Assembly (NCBI GenBank): GCA_040702975.1
Contig: CP159990.1
Coordinates: forward strand, 1,054,001-1,118,000
Length of the DNA stretch: 64,000 bases
Source of the DNA: Roseburia hominis
Lineage (GTDB): Bacteria > Bacillota > Clostridia > Lachnospirales > Lachnospiraceae
Direction: 5' to 3'
A model generated the notes under the pieces. That model saw only the letters and a list, made by a program, of their open reading frames with translations. It was not told the origin of the DNA and ran no database searches. The translations under genes and the position numbers were made by a program. Shown here in pieces: positions 7,779 through 16,538 of the stretch (positions are counted from its first letter, which is position 1; the number at the start of each line of letters is the position of its first letter).

Positions 7779-8051
7779 GTGAAGGTAGTATTAGATGCAA
7801 AAAAAATGCCGGAGAAGAAAGCAACTCATGCATATTTACAGGAGAAGTTGAAGCTTCCGAGTTATTATGGTGGAAATCTGGATGCATTATATGATTGTCT
7901 GACGGAACTGAACGAAACAGAAATTGTTATTATAAATAGAAATGTGGGGGGAGAATATTTCGGAAGAATCTGTAAGGTTTTCCAACATGCATGCGAAGAT
8001 AATGAGAAACTTCAAGTGTTTTTTGAGGAGCAGGATGCTCTATCATTATGA
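7779..8051 (+). CDS. Barstar-family ribonuclease inhibitor
   Basis: A 90-residue protein starting at GTG 7779, six bases after GGGGAGG. It carries the barstar core: K-L-P-S-Y-Y-G-G-N-L-D-A-L-Y-D-C-L-T, whose Tyr and two Asp residues contact the barnase active site in the known complex. It lies in one operon with the barnase gene and protects the cytoplasm from it. Complete and undamaged. The gene ends directly before the first phosphatase-gene fragment. Confidence 0.92.
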   Translation: MKVVLDAKKMPEKKATHAYLQEKLKLPSYYGGNLDALYDCLTELNETEIVIINRNVGGEYFGRICKVFQHACEDNEKLQVFFEEQDALSL

Positions 8052-8052
8052 T

Positions 8053-8165
8053 TATCACAGACGAAATGCAACTCTGCAAATTGCAGTAAATTTGAGCAGA
8101 ATACAATATTTCAGGAGAAGTTTCATTTGTGATAAAAATATTAATGGTCTGCCACGGCAATATCT
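8053..8165 (+). repeat. Attachment-site copy A (phosphatase gene fragment)
   Basis: Contains CACAGACGAAATGCAACTC (shared with copy B), then GTGATAAAAATATTAATGG at 8129 and the core TGCCACGGCA at 8150-8159. It encodes M-I-K-I-L-M-V-C-H-G-N-I, the first residues of the LMW phosphatase at 46503. After the core the sequence diverges into element DNA. I read it as the left junction of the first integrated island. The rest up to 8314 holds two ACTACACCA repeats and no gene. Confidence 0.75.
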
Positions 8166-8314
8166 TGAAAAATTCAGAAAAAGCCTGTAAAATCAATGAT
8201 TTCACGACAGGGAAGGCAGTTACTACACCACGACTACACCATTTTTGTAAGAGCCTTAATGTGACAGGAAAAGCAAGTTAAAATATATTTATTATGAGAA
8301 ATCGAGGTGATATA

Positions 8315-9376
8315 ATGGTGAATCATTTGAAGCCATACCAATCAGTTATTACAGAAATTAAAAGTATTATTTCTTCTGGGCAAGAAACAGCCTATAGTGC
8401 CTCCAGCAAGGCAATGCTACTTACCTATTGGAATATCGGGAAACGAATTGTAGAACAGGAACTGGGAGGCAGTGAACGCGCAGAGTACGGCAGAGGTTTG
8501 ATTTCTGCATTGGCAGAAGATTTGACAAAGGAATTCGGCAAAAATTATTCTAAAAGGAATTTGCACTATTACATCAAATTTTATCAGTGTTTTCCCGATG
8601 AGCAGATTGTGAACGCATGCGTTCACAATCTTAACTGGACACATATTAGGAGTCTTCTTCGTGTTCCAGATGAAAATGCACGTTATTGGTATATGAAGGA
8701 AGCTGTTGACGAGAATTGGAGTTCAAGAACTTTAGACCGTAATATTAGTACGCAATATTATTATCGCCTTCTTCAGGCACCCACAAAAAATGCTGTAATT
8801 GAAGAAATGAAACAGAAAACCGCAGAATTTCAGAAAAATCAATTTGAACTAATTAAAAGTCCAGTGATTGCAGAATTTCTTGGTTTCAGAAATGAGGATA
8901 CTTACTTAGAGGGAGATTTAGAATCTGCTATTCTTTCACATATTAGAGATTTTTTGATGGAATTGGGTAGGGGATTTGCGTTTGTGGCTCGTCAGCAGCA
9001 TATTGTAACGGAAACTTCAGATTACTATTTGGATCTCGTTTTTTATAATATCGAACTTAAATGTTATGTACTCATCGATTTAAAGATGGGGAAGATTACA
9101 CATCAGGATGTAGGTCAGATTGATATGTATGTACGCATGTATGATGATTTAAAGCGAGGGCAAGGAGATAATCCCACTATAGGGATTCTATTGTGTTCAG
9201 AAACTGATGAGGATATTGCCAGATACTCGGTGCTGCATGATAATGACAGACTGTTTATGTCAAAATATCTGACTTATTTGCCTACGAAAGAGCAGTTAAA
9301 AATAGAGATTGATCGACAGAAAGAAATTTTTTCTATGCAGCATCCAGCCATACATGTAGAAGGTGTTGACGATTGA
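8315..9376 (+). CDS. YhcG/DUF1016-type PD-(D/E)XK nuclease
   Basis: A 353-residue protein: N-terminal DUF1016 domain (Y-W-N-I-G-K-R-I-V, Y-G-x-G-L-I-S-A-L) and C-terminal nuclease domain with the motif D-Y-Y-L-D-L-V-F-Y (first Asp) followed by C-Y-V-L-I-D-L-K-M-G (Asp-x-Lys). The family is tied to phage defence and mobile islands; its exact activity is poorly known. The start was set at ATG 8315 after GAGGTGAT. It carries a 28-bp perfect palindrome at 8604-8631, between the two domains. It is the main surviving gene of island 1. Confidence 0.88.
   Translation: MVNHLKPYQSVITEIKSIISSGQETAYSASSKAMLLTYWNIGKRIVEQELGGSERAEYGRGLISALAEDLTKEFGKNYSKRNLHYYIKFYQCFPDEQIVNACVHNLNWTHIRSLLRVPDENARYWYMKEAVDENWSSRTLDRNISTQYYYRLLQAPTKNAVIEEMKQKTAEFQKNQFELIKSPVIAEFLGFRNEDTYLEGDLESAILSHIRDFLMELGRGFAFVARQQHIVTETSDYYLDLVFYNIELKCYVLIDLKMGKITHQDVGQIDMYVRMYDDLKRGQGDNPTIGILLCSETDEDIARYSVLHDNDRLFMSKYLTYLPTKEQLKIEIDRQKEIFSMQHPAIHVEGVDD
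8604..8631. repeat. 28-bp perfect palindrome inside the YhcG gene
   Basis: AGATTGTGAACGCA followed by its exact reverse complement, with no loop. It encodes Q-I-V-N-A-C-V-H-N-L-N, the joint between the two domains, so it is read in frame. Confidence 0.9.
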
Positions 9377-9377
9377 A

Positions 9378-9584
9378 CTGAAACTTGTATCCCGGATACT
9401 TGGAAACTCATCAACACAGACTACCAGGATTTACGCATCCTCGTCGATAGAAATGATGAGGGAGGCTATGGACGCGGCCTCTGGAACCATATCGGATGAA
9501 GAACCAGAATGGCCGGATGATAATGAAGCAATGGATCTGGACGCCAAATGCCTGTTCGGTCTTATCGAAAGGAAAAGAACGTAA
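9378..9584 (+). pseudogene. Tail of a tyrosine integrase
   Basis: The 68-residue end reads S-R-I-L-G-N-S-S-T-Q-T-T-R-I-Y-A and E-M-M-R-E-A-M, matching the last catalytic block of tyrosine recombinases (conserved His replaced by Asn, then the Tyr nucleophile in R-I-Y-A). The upstream domains are missing; the fragment follows the YhcG stop directly. Its place just left of attachment copy B is where an island integrase belongs, so it is probably the remnant of the island 1 integrase. Confidence 0.7.
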
Positions 9585-9669
9585 TAACCTGGATGCTCTT
9601 GCTAACAAAGAATACAAGTTTGTTGATGACAAGATTGACGCAGATATTTGATAGTAGTAACACACCCCG

Positions 9670-9965
9670 GTTTCGACTACGTTTTTACTACGATTGATGT
9701 CCTGGGCTTGCCTCGTTTTGCCGCATTTTGCTTATTGTGTGACAGATTTAACAATCTCACAGACGAAATGCAACTCGGCAAACTGTGGCAAATCGGGGCA
9801 GAATACGGCATTTTAGGAGGATTTTCGTTTATGATAAAAGTACTTTTCGTTTGCCACGGCAGGATTTACCAGGTACGATGAAGGGATTATAAATCAAAGA
9901 TTTTCTGTGTTTCTTGCTCAATTTTACCAATGATTTACCAATATTTCTAGAGAGTCAGACTTGCA
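9670..9965 (+). repeat. Attachment-site copy B with element ends
   Basis: Shares its layout with copy C over about 295 bases: a TTTCGACTACGTTTTTACTA segment, a phosphatase leader with AGGAGG, ATG 9831 coding M-I-K-V-L-F-V-C-H-G, the core TGCCACGGCA at 9852-9861, then GGATTTACC, a stop at 9879, and a tail ending in TTTACCAATATTTCTAGAG and GTCAGACTTGC. The first half looks like the right end of one island, the second like the left end of the next. Confidence 0.75.
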
Positions 9966-10106
9966 GATATAAAACCAGAATGAGAGACTTTAGTTTACTA
10001 CACCGTATGCCGATGAATAGGTGCAAATTTGAATAGTATAGAATAAAAGATGTAAAAAGCCGAGCTACCAAGGCATGTTAAAAAAGAATTTAGATATGAT
10101 AATTTT

Positions 10107-10145
10107 AGGACCTCATTGGGAATTTGCTCAATGAGGCCTTTTGTA
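10107..10145 (+). terminator. Terminator-like hairpin in a gene-free stretch
   Basis: CCTCATTG (10111-10118) pairs with CAATGAGG (10129-10136), followed by CCTTTTGT. No coding gene precedes it between 9966 and 10110, so it may end a small RNA or be a leftover of a lost gene. From 10146 to 10259 I see only AT-rich DNA. Confidence 0.5.
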
Positions 10146-10508
10146 TTGGGAACGGAAATGTTGAATAATTATATATAAAAGAAAAAATATGCAAAATTGA
10201 ATTGCGCTAAGAATATTAAATCATGTTTTTGAATATAATAAGTAAAATAAAGCTAACTTGAAATTTTAAATTCCAGTGCAAAGTTAAATTCCACAAGGCT
10301 TTAAAATTTTTAGTTTTTATAATCTTTTTTGAGTAAAAAAACTTGATATCTGTTATAATTAACTCAACTTCTCAAAAAATTCTTCATTTTTGGGCATGGC
10401 AAACGGGCCACTGAGATTCAGTGTGCGGGACTGAATTCCACCGGCCACATTTTAAAAATGTGAAAAGTTTACTTCCAGTCCGACAGCAGATTTTTTTGAA
10501 TAGTTGCT

Positions 10509-10874
10509 TTAGTGTTTATGGCGGATCAGCTTAGGTGTCAGATTGACCTGGTCAGGGTCAATCGGTCTAAGCTGAAGCGTCTTTAAGGTTTCTTTGCCAA
10601 GTGTTTCCAATGCCATACTATACGGCGTCTTTCCGCCAAGGATTTCCCGCGGTGTCGAATTGATATGGTTCACAATCAGGTTTATATCCCATTGTGTGAG
10701 AAATTCAAAACTGGTTCCTTTAGGAAGCACCATACGAAGCATGGTGTGAGCCTGTTCAAGGCCTCCTTTTTGACCGCGCTGCATGGGATCGCAGTAATAA
10801 ATGCTCGAACGTTGTATGCTGTTTATACCAGTTTCTAACGCAGCCGGATTTCCGAACTCAGAGCCTCGGTCGGT
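10509..10874 (-). pseudogene. IS30 transposase, C-terminal fragment
   Basis: Encodes T-D-R-G-S-E-F-G-N-P-A-A-L-E, then I-Y-Y-C-D-P-M-Q-R-G-Q-K-G-G-L-E-Q-A-H, the second Asp and the Glu region of the IS30 DDE domain, and the usual end with D-I-N-L-I-V-N-H-I-N-S. The N-terminal part is 7 kb away. The break falls exactly at the TCGGT direct repeat. Confidence 0.85.
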
Positions 10875-10896
10875 GTTATACCTAATTCGTGATAAC

Positions 10897-10937
10897 ACCG
10901 ATTATACCGAAGAAAATACTATACCGAAGATTTTATT
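10897..10937 (+). repeat. 41-bp terminal inverted repeat, left copy
   Basis: Exact inverted match to 17820-17860. It holds two direct copies of TATACCGAAGA separated by six bases, the kind of repeated motif a recombinase binds. Confidence 0.9.
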
Positions 10938-11204
10938 GTCAGCCAGCAAATTAAAGTTCCTGTCTCCTGCACAAATACAGCAAATTAAAATCTCAACATT
11001 TAATTATTATCTATGTCAGCGTGCAGTAAAAAACAGCACACTTTTATCTTGACCATCCTGCTCTATTCCAGTATAGTTTTTATGGAACAAAAAAGAGAAA
11101 GAACAGCCCCTCCTACAGTTCGTTCTTTCTCTCATACACCAGCATACCTGCCATATACGGGATCATGTCCCACTCATGAGGCTTTGGCATCACTGACATT
11201 TATT

Positions 11205-11798
11205 ATGATAAGAAATAATTCCCTGTTTTGCAAGTTAATTCGTATAAAATCTTCATCAAAAAAGCTTTTTGACTCCTTCATGGACGGTTTCCGGCCTGAA
11301 CTACAGACCTGCCCCTGTTGTGGGGCAAAGGGAGCTTGTTCCGTCCATGCCTATTATGAACGTTCCCTGGCTGATTTCGTTGGTGGAAAGCCTGTCTGGC
11401 ACAGCCTCTGTATCCTGCGCCTTGTCTGTTCCTGCGGCCATACCCATGCCATCCTTCCGGATTTCATCATCCCTTATTCCTCCTACGGCCTTTTCTTTAT
11501 CCTCCGTGTCCTGGCGGAATATTTCCTTCGGCTTGCTTCCGTAGAAAAAATCTGCGCACGCTTCTGTATTAACCAAAACCAGCTCTACCATTGGCTTTCC
11601 CTGTTCAAAAAGCAGAAGGAAGAGTGGCTGGGCCTTCTCTCTTCCAGGGAGTCCTCCGGCCTCTCTTTCCTGAAAGGCCTTTTTCGGATGCCCGCTTATT
11701 CCGGCTTTGCATCCGGTTTTGTCCGCCGCTTCTCTGTCTCCTTCCTCCAGTCCCACAGAAATCCGGCGGCTTACTGCCAACAGCAGTTCGGCCCCTGA
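11205..11798 (+). CDS. Zinc-ribbon HTH protein of the transposon (DUF6431-like)
   Basis: About 197 residues from ATG 11205. Shows C-P-C-C-G-A-K-G-A-C near residue 35 and a C-S-C-G-H-T-H-A-I-L-P pair near 70, a zinc ribbon followed by a helical region (V-E-K-I-C-A-R-F-C-I-N-Q-N-Q-L-Y-H-W-L) that looks like a helix-turn-helix. Such proteins accompany DDE/ATPase transposons in Clostridia and may bind the ends. The start is uncertain, since no clear ribosome site exists at 11205 or at ATG 11280; the frame stays open upstream to 11013. Confidence 0.55.
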   Translation: MIRNNSLFCKLIRIKSSSKKLFDSFMDGFRPELQTCPCCGAKGACSVHAYYERSLADFVGGKPVWHSLCILRLVCSCGHTHAILPDFIIPYSSYGLFFILRVLAEYFLRLASVEKICARFCINQNQLYHWLSLFKKQKEEWLGLLSSRESSGLSFLKGLFRMPAYSGFASGFVRRFSVSFLQSHRNPAAYCQQQFGP

Positions 11799-11887
11799 AC
11801 CGTTTCCCAGACACCACATAACACAGGGATGGTCTCCAGGCTGTTCTTCCTATATGCTGATAGAAAACAGTAAAGGAGGATTTTTTT

Positions 11888-13157
11888 ATGCATTACAACA
11901 CCAAAAACTTTTCAGACGCATCTGCTATGGCACAGTTCCGGCTCGCACTCATTGCACCGGTCATCCATGGCCTTTATCCGGATGCGTCCAGAAACGCCTA
12001 TTACCAGCGGGTAACGGAAAAACCCCTCACCCTGCCTGACGGCTCTGTATTCCAGTACAGCCCCAAGACCCTCAGCAAGTGGGCCTCTCTTTACCAGAAT
12101 GGCGGCATTGACGCGCTCATGCCCCGGGAACGTTCCGACAAAGGCTCCACACGCGCCTTGCCGGACACGGCCATTGAAGAGATCTACCGGCTGAAAGAGG
12201 CTTTCCCACGCTTAAACGCAACCCAGATCCACCGCCATCTTGTGGAGGAAGCTTTTATCCCCGCCTCTGTCAGCGTCTGCGCCGTCCAGCGCTTCGTGAA
12301 AAAGCATGACCTGAAGTCGGCGCGCAATCCATCTATGAGGGACAGGAAAGCTTTTGAGGAAGATGCCTTTGGGAAAATGTGGCAGGCGGATACCTGTTAC
12401 CTCCCTTATATCACGGAAGGCGGGCAGCGCAGGAGGGTTTACTGCATTATGATCATTGATGACCACTCGCGTTTCCTGGTGGGCGGCGGCCTTTTTTATA
12501 ACGATAACGCCTATAACTTCCAGAAAGTTTTAAAAAACGCAGTTGCCTCCCACGGCATTCCGGCGAAACTCTATGTCGACAATGGCTGCCGACTACTCAA
12601 ATGAACAGCTCTCCCTGATCTGCGGCTCCATCGGCACGGTCCTCCTTCATACAAAAGTGCGGGACGGCGCCAGCAAGGCCAAGATCGAACGCCAGTTCAG
12701 GACATTCAAGGAGACCTGGCTTTATACGCTGGACATGGATTCCATCACGTCCCTGGCACAGTTCAATTCCCTCCTGCGGGACTATATCCGCACCTACAAT
12801 ACTTCCATGCATTCCGGCATCGGCTGTACCCCCATGGAACGTTACCAGAAGACGCGCTGTGCCATACAGATGCCAAAGTCCAGGGAATGGCTGGAGGAAT
12901 GTTTCTTAAACCGCATCAACAGGAAGGTGAATAAGGATTCCACTGTCTCCATCGACAAGGTCTCCTATGACGTCCCCATGCAGTTCATCTCATCCAAAGT
13001 TGAGATCCGCTTCCTTCCCGACGATATGTCCTCTGCCTACATCCTTTATGAGGGGGAGCATTATCCCATCCGGCCGACAGATAAAAATGAAAACTGCAGG
13101 ACAAAACGTAACAACACCCCTTCTATTGATTATTCAAAGATAGGAGGTGCCTGCTGA
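11888..13157 (+). pseudogene. DDE (rve-type) transposase, frameshifted
   Basis: Starts at ATG 11888 after AAAGGAGG. The N-terminal part has a helix-turn-helix (F-P-R-L-N-A-T-Q-I-H-R-H-L) and the first Asp of the RNase H-like core in W-Q-A-D-T-C-Y, the second in L-Y-V-D-N-G. One extra C near 12588 (GGCTGCCGACTAC) throws the frame; from there the second frame continues D-Y-S-N-E-Q-L to the Glu in K-A-K-I-E-R-Q-F and the C-terminal beta-barrel. Without that base it would be one protein of about 420 residues. Stop and next start overlap (TGATG). Confidence 0.8.
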
Positions 13158-13963
13158 TGTTCCGCACTTACTATGGGCTGGCCTTCAACCCTTTTGACAA
13201 ACAGATGGCCTCTGAGAAGGACCGTTTCCTCTCGAAAGACATCTCGGAGATGCTCTCACGGCTGGACTACCTCAAGGATACCAGGGGCATCGGGCTGTTC
13301 ACCGCACGCCCCGGCATGGGCAAGTCCTTCGCACTGCGCTGTTTTGCCAAAAGCCTGAACCCGAATCTTTACCACATGGAGTATCTCTGCCTCTCTACCG
13401 TCAGTGTCATGGAGTTCTACCGCCAGTTCTGTTCTACGCTTGGTATAGAACCCAAAGGCGGCAAACCCGGCATGTTCCGGGCGATCCAGGAGCAGGTCCT
13501 CTATCTCTACCGTGAAAAGAAGCAGCCCCTCCTCCTTGCCATCGATGAGGCACAGTATCTCTCTACCGGCATTCTGGAGGATATCAAGATGCTCATGAAT
13601 TACGGCTATGATTCCCTCAACTGCTTTACTCTCATACTCTGTGGGGAGCCCCATCTGAACAATACGCTCAAAAAGCCCGTCCATGAGGCACTGCGGCAGC
13701 GTGTTACCGTCCACTATAACTTCTCCGGGCTCTCCGATTCGGAAGTCGGGCAGTATGTCCTCCACAAGATCGCCTGTGCTGGCGGAGCTTCCTCCATTAT
13801 TGACCATGCAGCCCTGTGTGCTGTCCACAGCCACTCCCAGGGCAGTCCCAGGCTTGTTGATAACCTGATGACCAACGCGCTGACACTTGGGGCACAGATG
13901 GAAAAGAAGGTCATTGATACAGAGGTCATCCTGGCTTCCGTCAGCAGCCAGAACCTCGGCTAA
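13157..13963 (+). CDS. AAA+ ATPase of the transposon (TniB/ExeA-like)
   Basis: A 268-residue ATPase with Walker A T-A-R-P-G-M-G-K-S at about residues 49-57 and Walker B L-L-A-I-D-E-A-Q near 130. Such partners (TniB, IstB, TnsC, MuB) choose targets and activate the DDE transposase. Start overlaps the transposase stop, showing coupling. Intact, although the transposase is not. Confidence 0.8.
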   Translation: MFRTYYGLAFNPFDKQMASEKDRFLSKDISEMLSRLDYLKDTRGIGLFTARPGMGKSFALRCFAKSLNPNLYHMEYLCLSTVSVMEFYRQFCSTLGIEPKGGKPGMFRAIQEQVLYLYREKKQPLLLAIDEAQYLSTGILEDIKMLMNYGYDSLNCFTLILCGEPHLNNTLKKPVHEALRQRVTVHYNFSGLSDSEVGQYVLHKIACAGGASSIIDHAALCAVHSHSQGSPRLVDNLMTNALTLGAQMEKKVIDTEVILASVSSQNLG

Positions 13964-13982
13964 GGAAGGAGGGGTACTGTTT

Positions 13983-14297
13983 ATGGAATACACCTGTATT
14001 CTCAGGCACGGTTCACGGAAAGAATGCTGGACTGGAAAACTTACGCTGCTGCGGAAACTTCCCGGCCAGTACGAAGCAGAAATCAGCGGGAGAGGGACTT
14101 ACTTCCACATCCTTGCCGGGCGGCATAAATATGGGAATTACCTGTGCATCCCCAACCATGATATCGGGTGCGAATTATCTGATTTCTCCGATATCTTCTG
14201 GAACGAAGAAAGGCTCCGCAGTCTGATGCGGAAGGTAGACGCAGTAACCGTGGCCACCGCCCTGGTGTATCTGCCTGCCCTGGCTGATAATATTTGA
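13983..14297 (+). CDS. Small accessory protein of the transposon
   Basis: A 104-residue protein after AAGGAGGGG, beginning M-E-Y-T-C-I-L-R-H-G. I do not recognise a characterised family. It seems a compact alpha/beta protein with a charged N-terminal half. It is the last gene before the transposon right end, 20 bases after the ATPase. From 14298 to 14497 there is no gene, only the right-end repeats. Confidence 0.6.
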   Translation: MEYTCILRHGSRKECWTGKLTLLRKLPGQYEAEISGRGTYFHILAGRHKYGNYLCIPNHDIGCELSDFSDIFWNEERLRSLMRKVDAVTVATALVYLPALADNI

Positions 14298-14558
14298 AAG
14301 ATTACGAATTTTACATGGGCTGTGGATCCCACAATGGATTCCACAGCTCTTTGTATTTCAGAGCAGTCTCCCTGTTGCCAACAGCGTGCCGCGTTTTTGA
14401 TAGAAGAATGCATTTGCAGGTTGCACTGCGCAGTCAACGGGATAAAAATCAGAAAAATAATTCGCCGTTTATGTCTCCTTCAATTTGCCGTCCAACAATT
14501 TTATTAACTGCTTTATATATGAGGATAAATATTTTTTCTTCGGCATAGTATTTTAAGC

Positions 14559-15584
14559 CTAATCTAATGAATACAGCAGTTTCTTTACATCATCCTTTTT
14601 CCAAAGTTTTTCCTCTTTATCCAATGTAGGCGCTGCTTTATTCATGGCATCTGACATCATCTCAAGAGTTGCAAATGCATAAAACCCTGAGGTAGTTGAC
14701 ATACTTTCATGTCCAAGCAGCTGCATTATAAATGGTAACGGAACACCATTCTTATATAAATCCATCGCCTTTGTTTTTCGAAACATATGGCAATGAACCC
14801 TTTCAGGAACAGCTTCACACGTTGCTCGGGCTTTATCTGCAGCTGTTTTTAAGACCAAACTTATGCTATCTGTTGATAATCTATGTGGCTTTCCGTCAAG
14901 TAAACTATAAAACAGAGGGAACTCATCCATTTCAGGATGATACTCTTTTAAATATTCATTCAGATGTTGAACCGTCTTATTCTGTAGTGGAACATTTCTG
15001 CTTTTTCTCCCTTTTCCAATAAGTGTAACAAACGGATTCTTTTCCCTTAAATGTAATGATGAGATATTCATATCCGCAAGCTCCTGAACTCGTGCACCAG
15101 TGTCATAAAGCATTATTAACAGCATTCTATTTCTACGATGCTTTGCCGTAGTTGTATCATAAGCAGCCAGTATTGCTGCTGTAGCTTCCGGTTGAAGATA
15201 AACTATTGGTTTTTTTTCTTCTTTTACTTTCTTTATAGAACAGACTTCTGTATATACCCCTCGGAGTTCAAAATCCTCTTCACTACTGTATTTGAAAAAT
15301 GATCTAATTGCTGTAAGCCGAAGATTTATTGTTTTTGCAGAGCAATTCTTCCCAGTAAGCCAGGCTATATATTTCTTGATATTGTCTCTTGTAAAAGAGT
15401 CAAAGTTCACTTTTTCATTTGCGATTCCTTTTTCTGATTCAAGGAACTCTAGATATACCTTAAGTGACTGCTTGTATGCTTCAACAGATTTATCAGAAAG
15501 ATTTCTTGTTACAGGCATGTAATCATGAAGATATCGTCTTGCAAGTAGCCAAAAATCAGCCGTTTTCTTTCGTTTATACTTCAT
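14559..15584 (-). CDS. Tyrosine recombinase, third gene of the RIT trio
   Basis: A 341-residue recombinase with a SAM-like N-terminal domain (residues 15-110) and catalytic residues Arg in D-T-G-A-R-V-Q-E-L, His-x-x-Arg in H-C-H-M-F-R-K, His in L-L-G-H-E-S and Tyr in S-G-F-Y-A-F. It overlaps the end of the second recombinase by 11 bases. Complete. Confidence 0.88.
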   Translation of the reverse strand: MKYKRKKTADFWLLARRYLHDYMPVTRNLSDKSVEAYKQSLKVYLEFLESEKGIANEKVNFDSFTRDNIKKYIAWLTGKNCSAKTINLRLTAIRSFFKYSSEEDFELRGVYTEVCSIKKVKEEKKPIVYLQPEATAAILAAYDTTTAKHRRNRMLLIMLYDTGARVQELADMNISSLHLREKNPFVTLIGKGRKSRNVPLQNKTVQHLNEYLKEYHPEMDEFPLFYSLLDGKPHRLSTDSISLVLKTAADKARATCEAVPERVHCHMFRKTKAMDLYKNGVPLPFIMQLLGHESMSTTSGFYAFATLEMMSDAMNKAAPTLDKEEKLWKKDDVKKLLYSLD

Positions 15585-16538
15585 AGATTTCCACCTCCGG
15601 TATTAATTCTTCAGTGGAAACAGTTAATTTCGCATACTTCGGAAAGAAGTCAGGAACCAAATGAATATAGTAGTAAGTACTGTCCAAAGTCGTGTGCCCC
15701 ATATATCTCATTAGATAAGGCAGCATTGCATGGATATCTTTTCCTTCATCTGACCATTTCATGATGTTTGCGCATGCAAAGTGATGTCTAAAATCATAGG
15801 CTCTAGGCTTTACTTTGCCATCACGCTTCAATCCTGCTGATAACCATATATTTCTAAAGTTTGCTGATAAAGCAGTCGTTGAGCATATCCCTCCAGCACC
15901 TCCTGGGAAAAAGTATTCCCTATCTGGGAAGCACTTACTTATAGCAGCATCATATCTTTTTAAATAATCTATTAACTCATCAGACAAGTACAAACGTCTG
16001 TCTCTATGCGCCTTGGATTGAAGGATATCAACATATCCGTCATCAAGATGAACCTCTGAACATTTAAGATTTCTAGCTTCTCTGCATCTTACTCCACAAC
16101 AATAAAGAAATCTGTATAAGGCTGGAAGAATGTATGGCCTGCCATTTGCTTTATAACGAAGTACAAAACGATCGCATTCTTCAAAAAAAGCTTGATTTCT
16201 TCTTCGCTAAGCAGGTAGACTTCGGCATGATATTTTTGAATCTTATATCTATCATCAAGTATGTATGCATCTTCATATCCAATGCTGCACAGATATCTTC
16301 CGAATTCCCTTATGGGAGAAATCCAGCTTCGGTCAGTAGTAATACTTTTTTCTGCCTGTTGATTGGCCCATCCTTCCGCGGTTTCTCGAGTAAGAACATC
16401 AACATTAGCGTGACACGCATTGTATTTATCCAGTTGTTCCAGGTAAAATCTGCCCGTATCATATTTAAAGCCCAATGCATGCTTAAACTCAAAGAAGTCT
16501 TCAATCAGTGGTTTTAGATTGCTTGTAAAATCATTCAT
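15574..16538 (-). pseudogene. Tyrosine recombinase, second gene of the RIT trio, frameshifted
   Basis: The start at 16538 follows AGGAGGTG. The N-terminal domain runs to E-E-E-I-K-L-F, then a run of seven T bases (A7 on the plus strand near 16184-16190) shifts the frame; adding one T restores F-F-E-E-C-D-R-F-V-L-R-Y-K and continues to the C-terminal part with R-A-Y-D-F-R-H-H-F and Y-M-G-H-T-T-L-D-S-T-Y-Y-Y. Joined length would be about 321 residues. Because RIT elements are thought to need all three proteins, this lesion probably fixes the element in place. Confidence 0.82.

Larger units (their letters stand above)
10937..14497 (+). mobile_element. DDE transposase / AAA ATPase transposon inserted in the RIT left end
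   Basis: Length 3561 bp. Ends are TGT...ACA: 20-bp imperfect terminal repeats TGTCAGCCAGCAAATTAAAG and, at the right end read inward, TGTTGGACGGCAAATTGAAG (15 of 20 match). Each end has a second, inner copy (CAGCAAATTAAAA near 11002; CGGCGAATTATTTTT near 14455). A 7-bp direct repeat ATTTTAT flanks it (10930-10936 and 14498-14504). Gene order is zinc-finger protein, DDE transposase (frameshifted), ATPase, small protein: a TniA/TniB-like logic, as in the Tn552/Tn5053/Tn7 group. Confidence 0.8.

Noticed and set aside
13256..13993. 245-codon open frame antisense to the transposon ATPase
   Set aside because: The plus strand has Walker motifs and a coupled start; the antisense frame has no recognisable domain.
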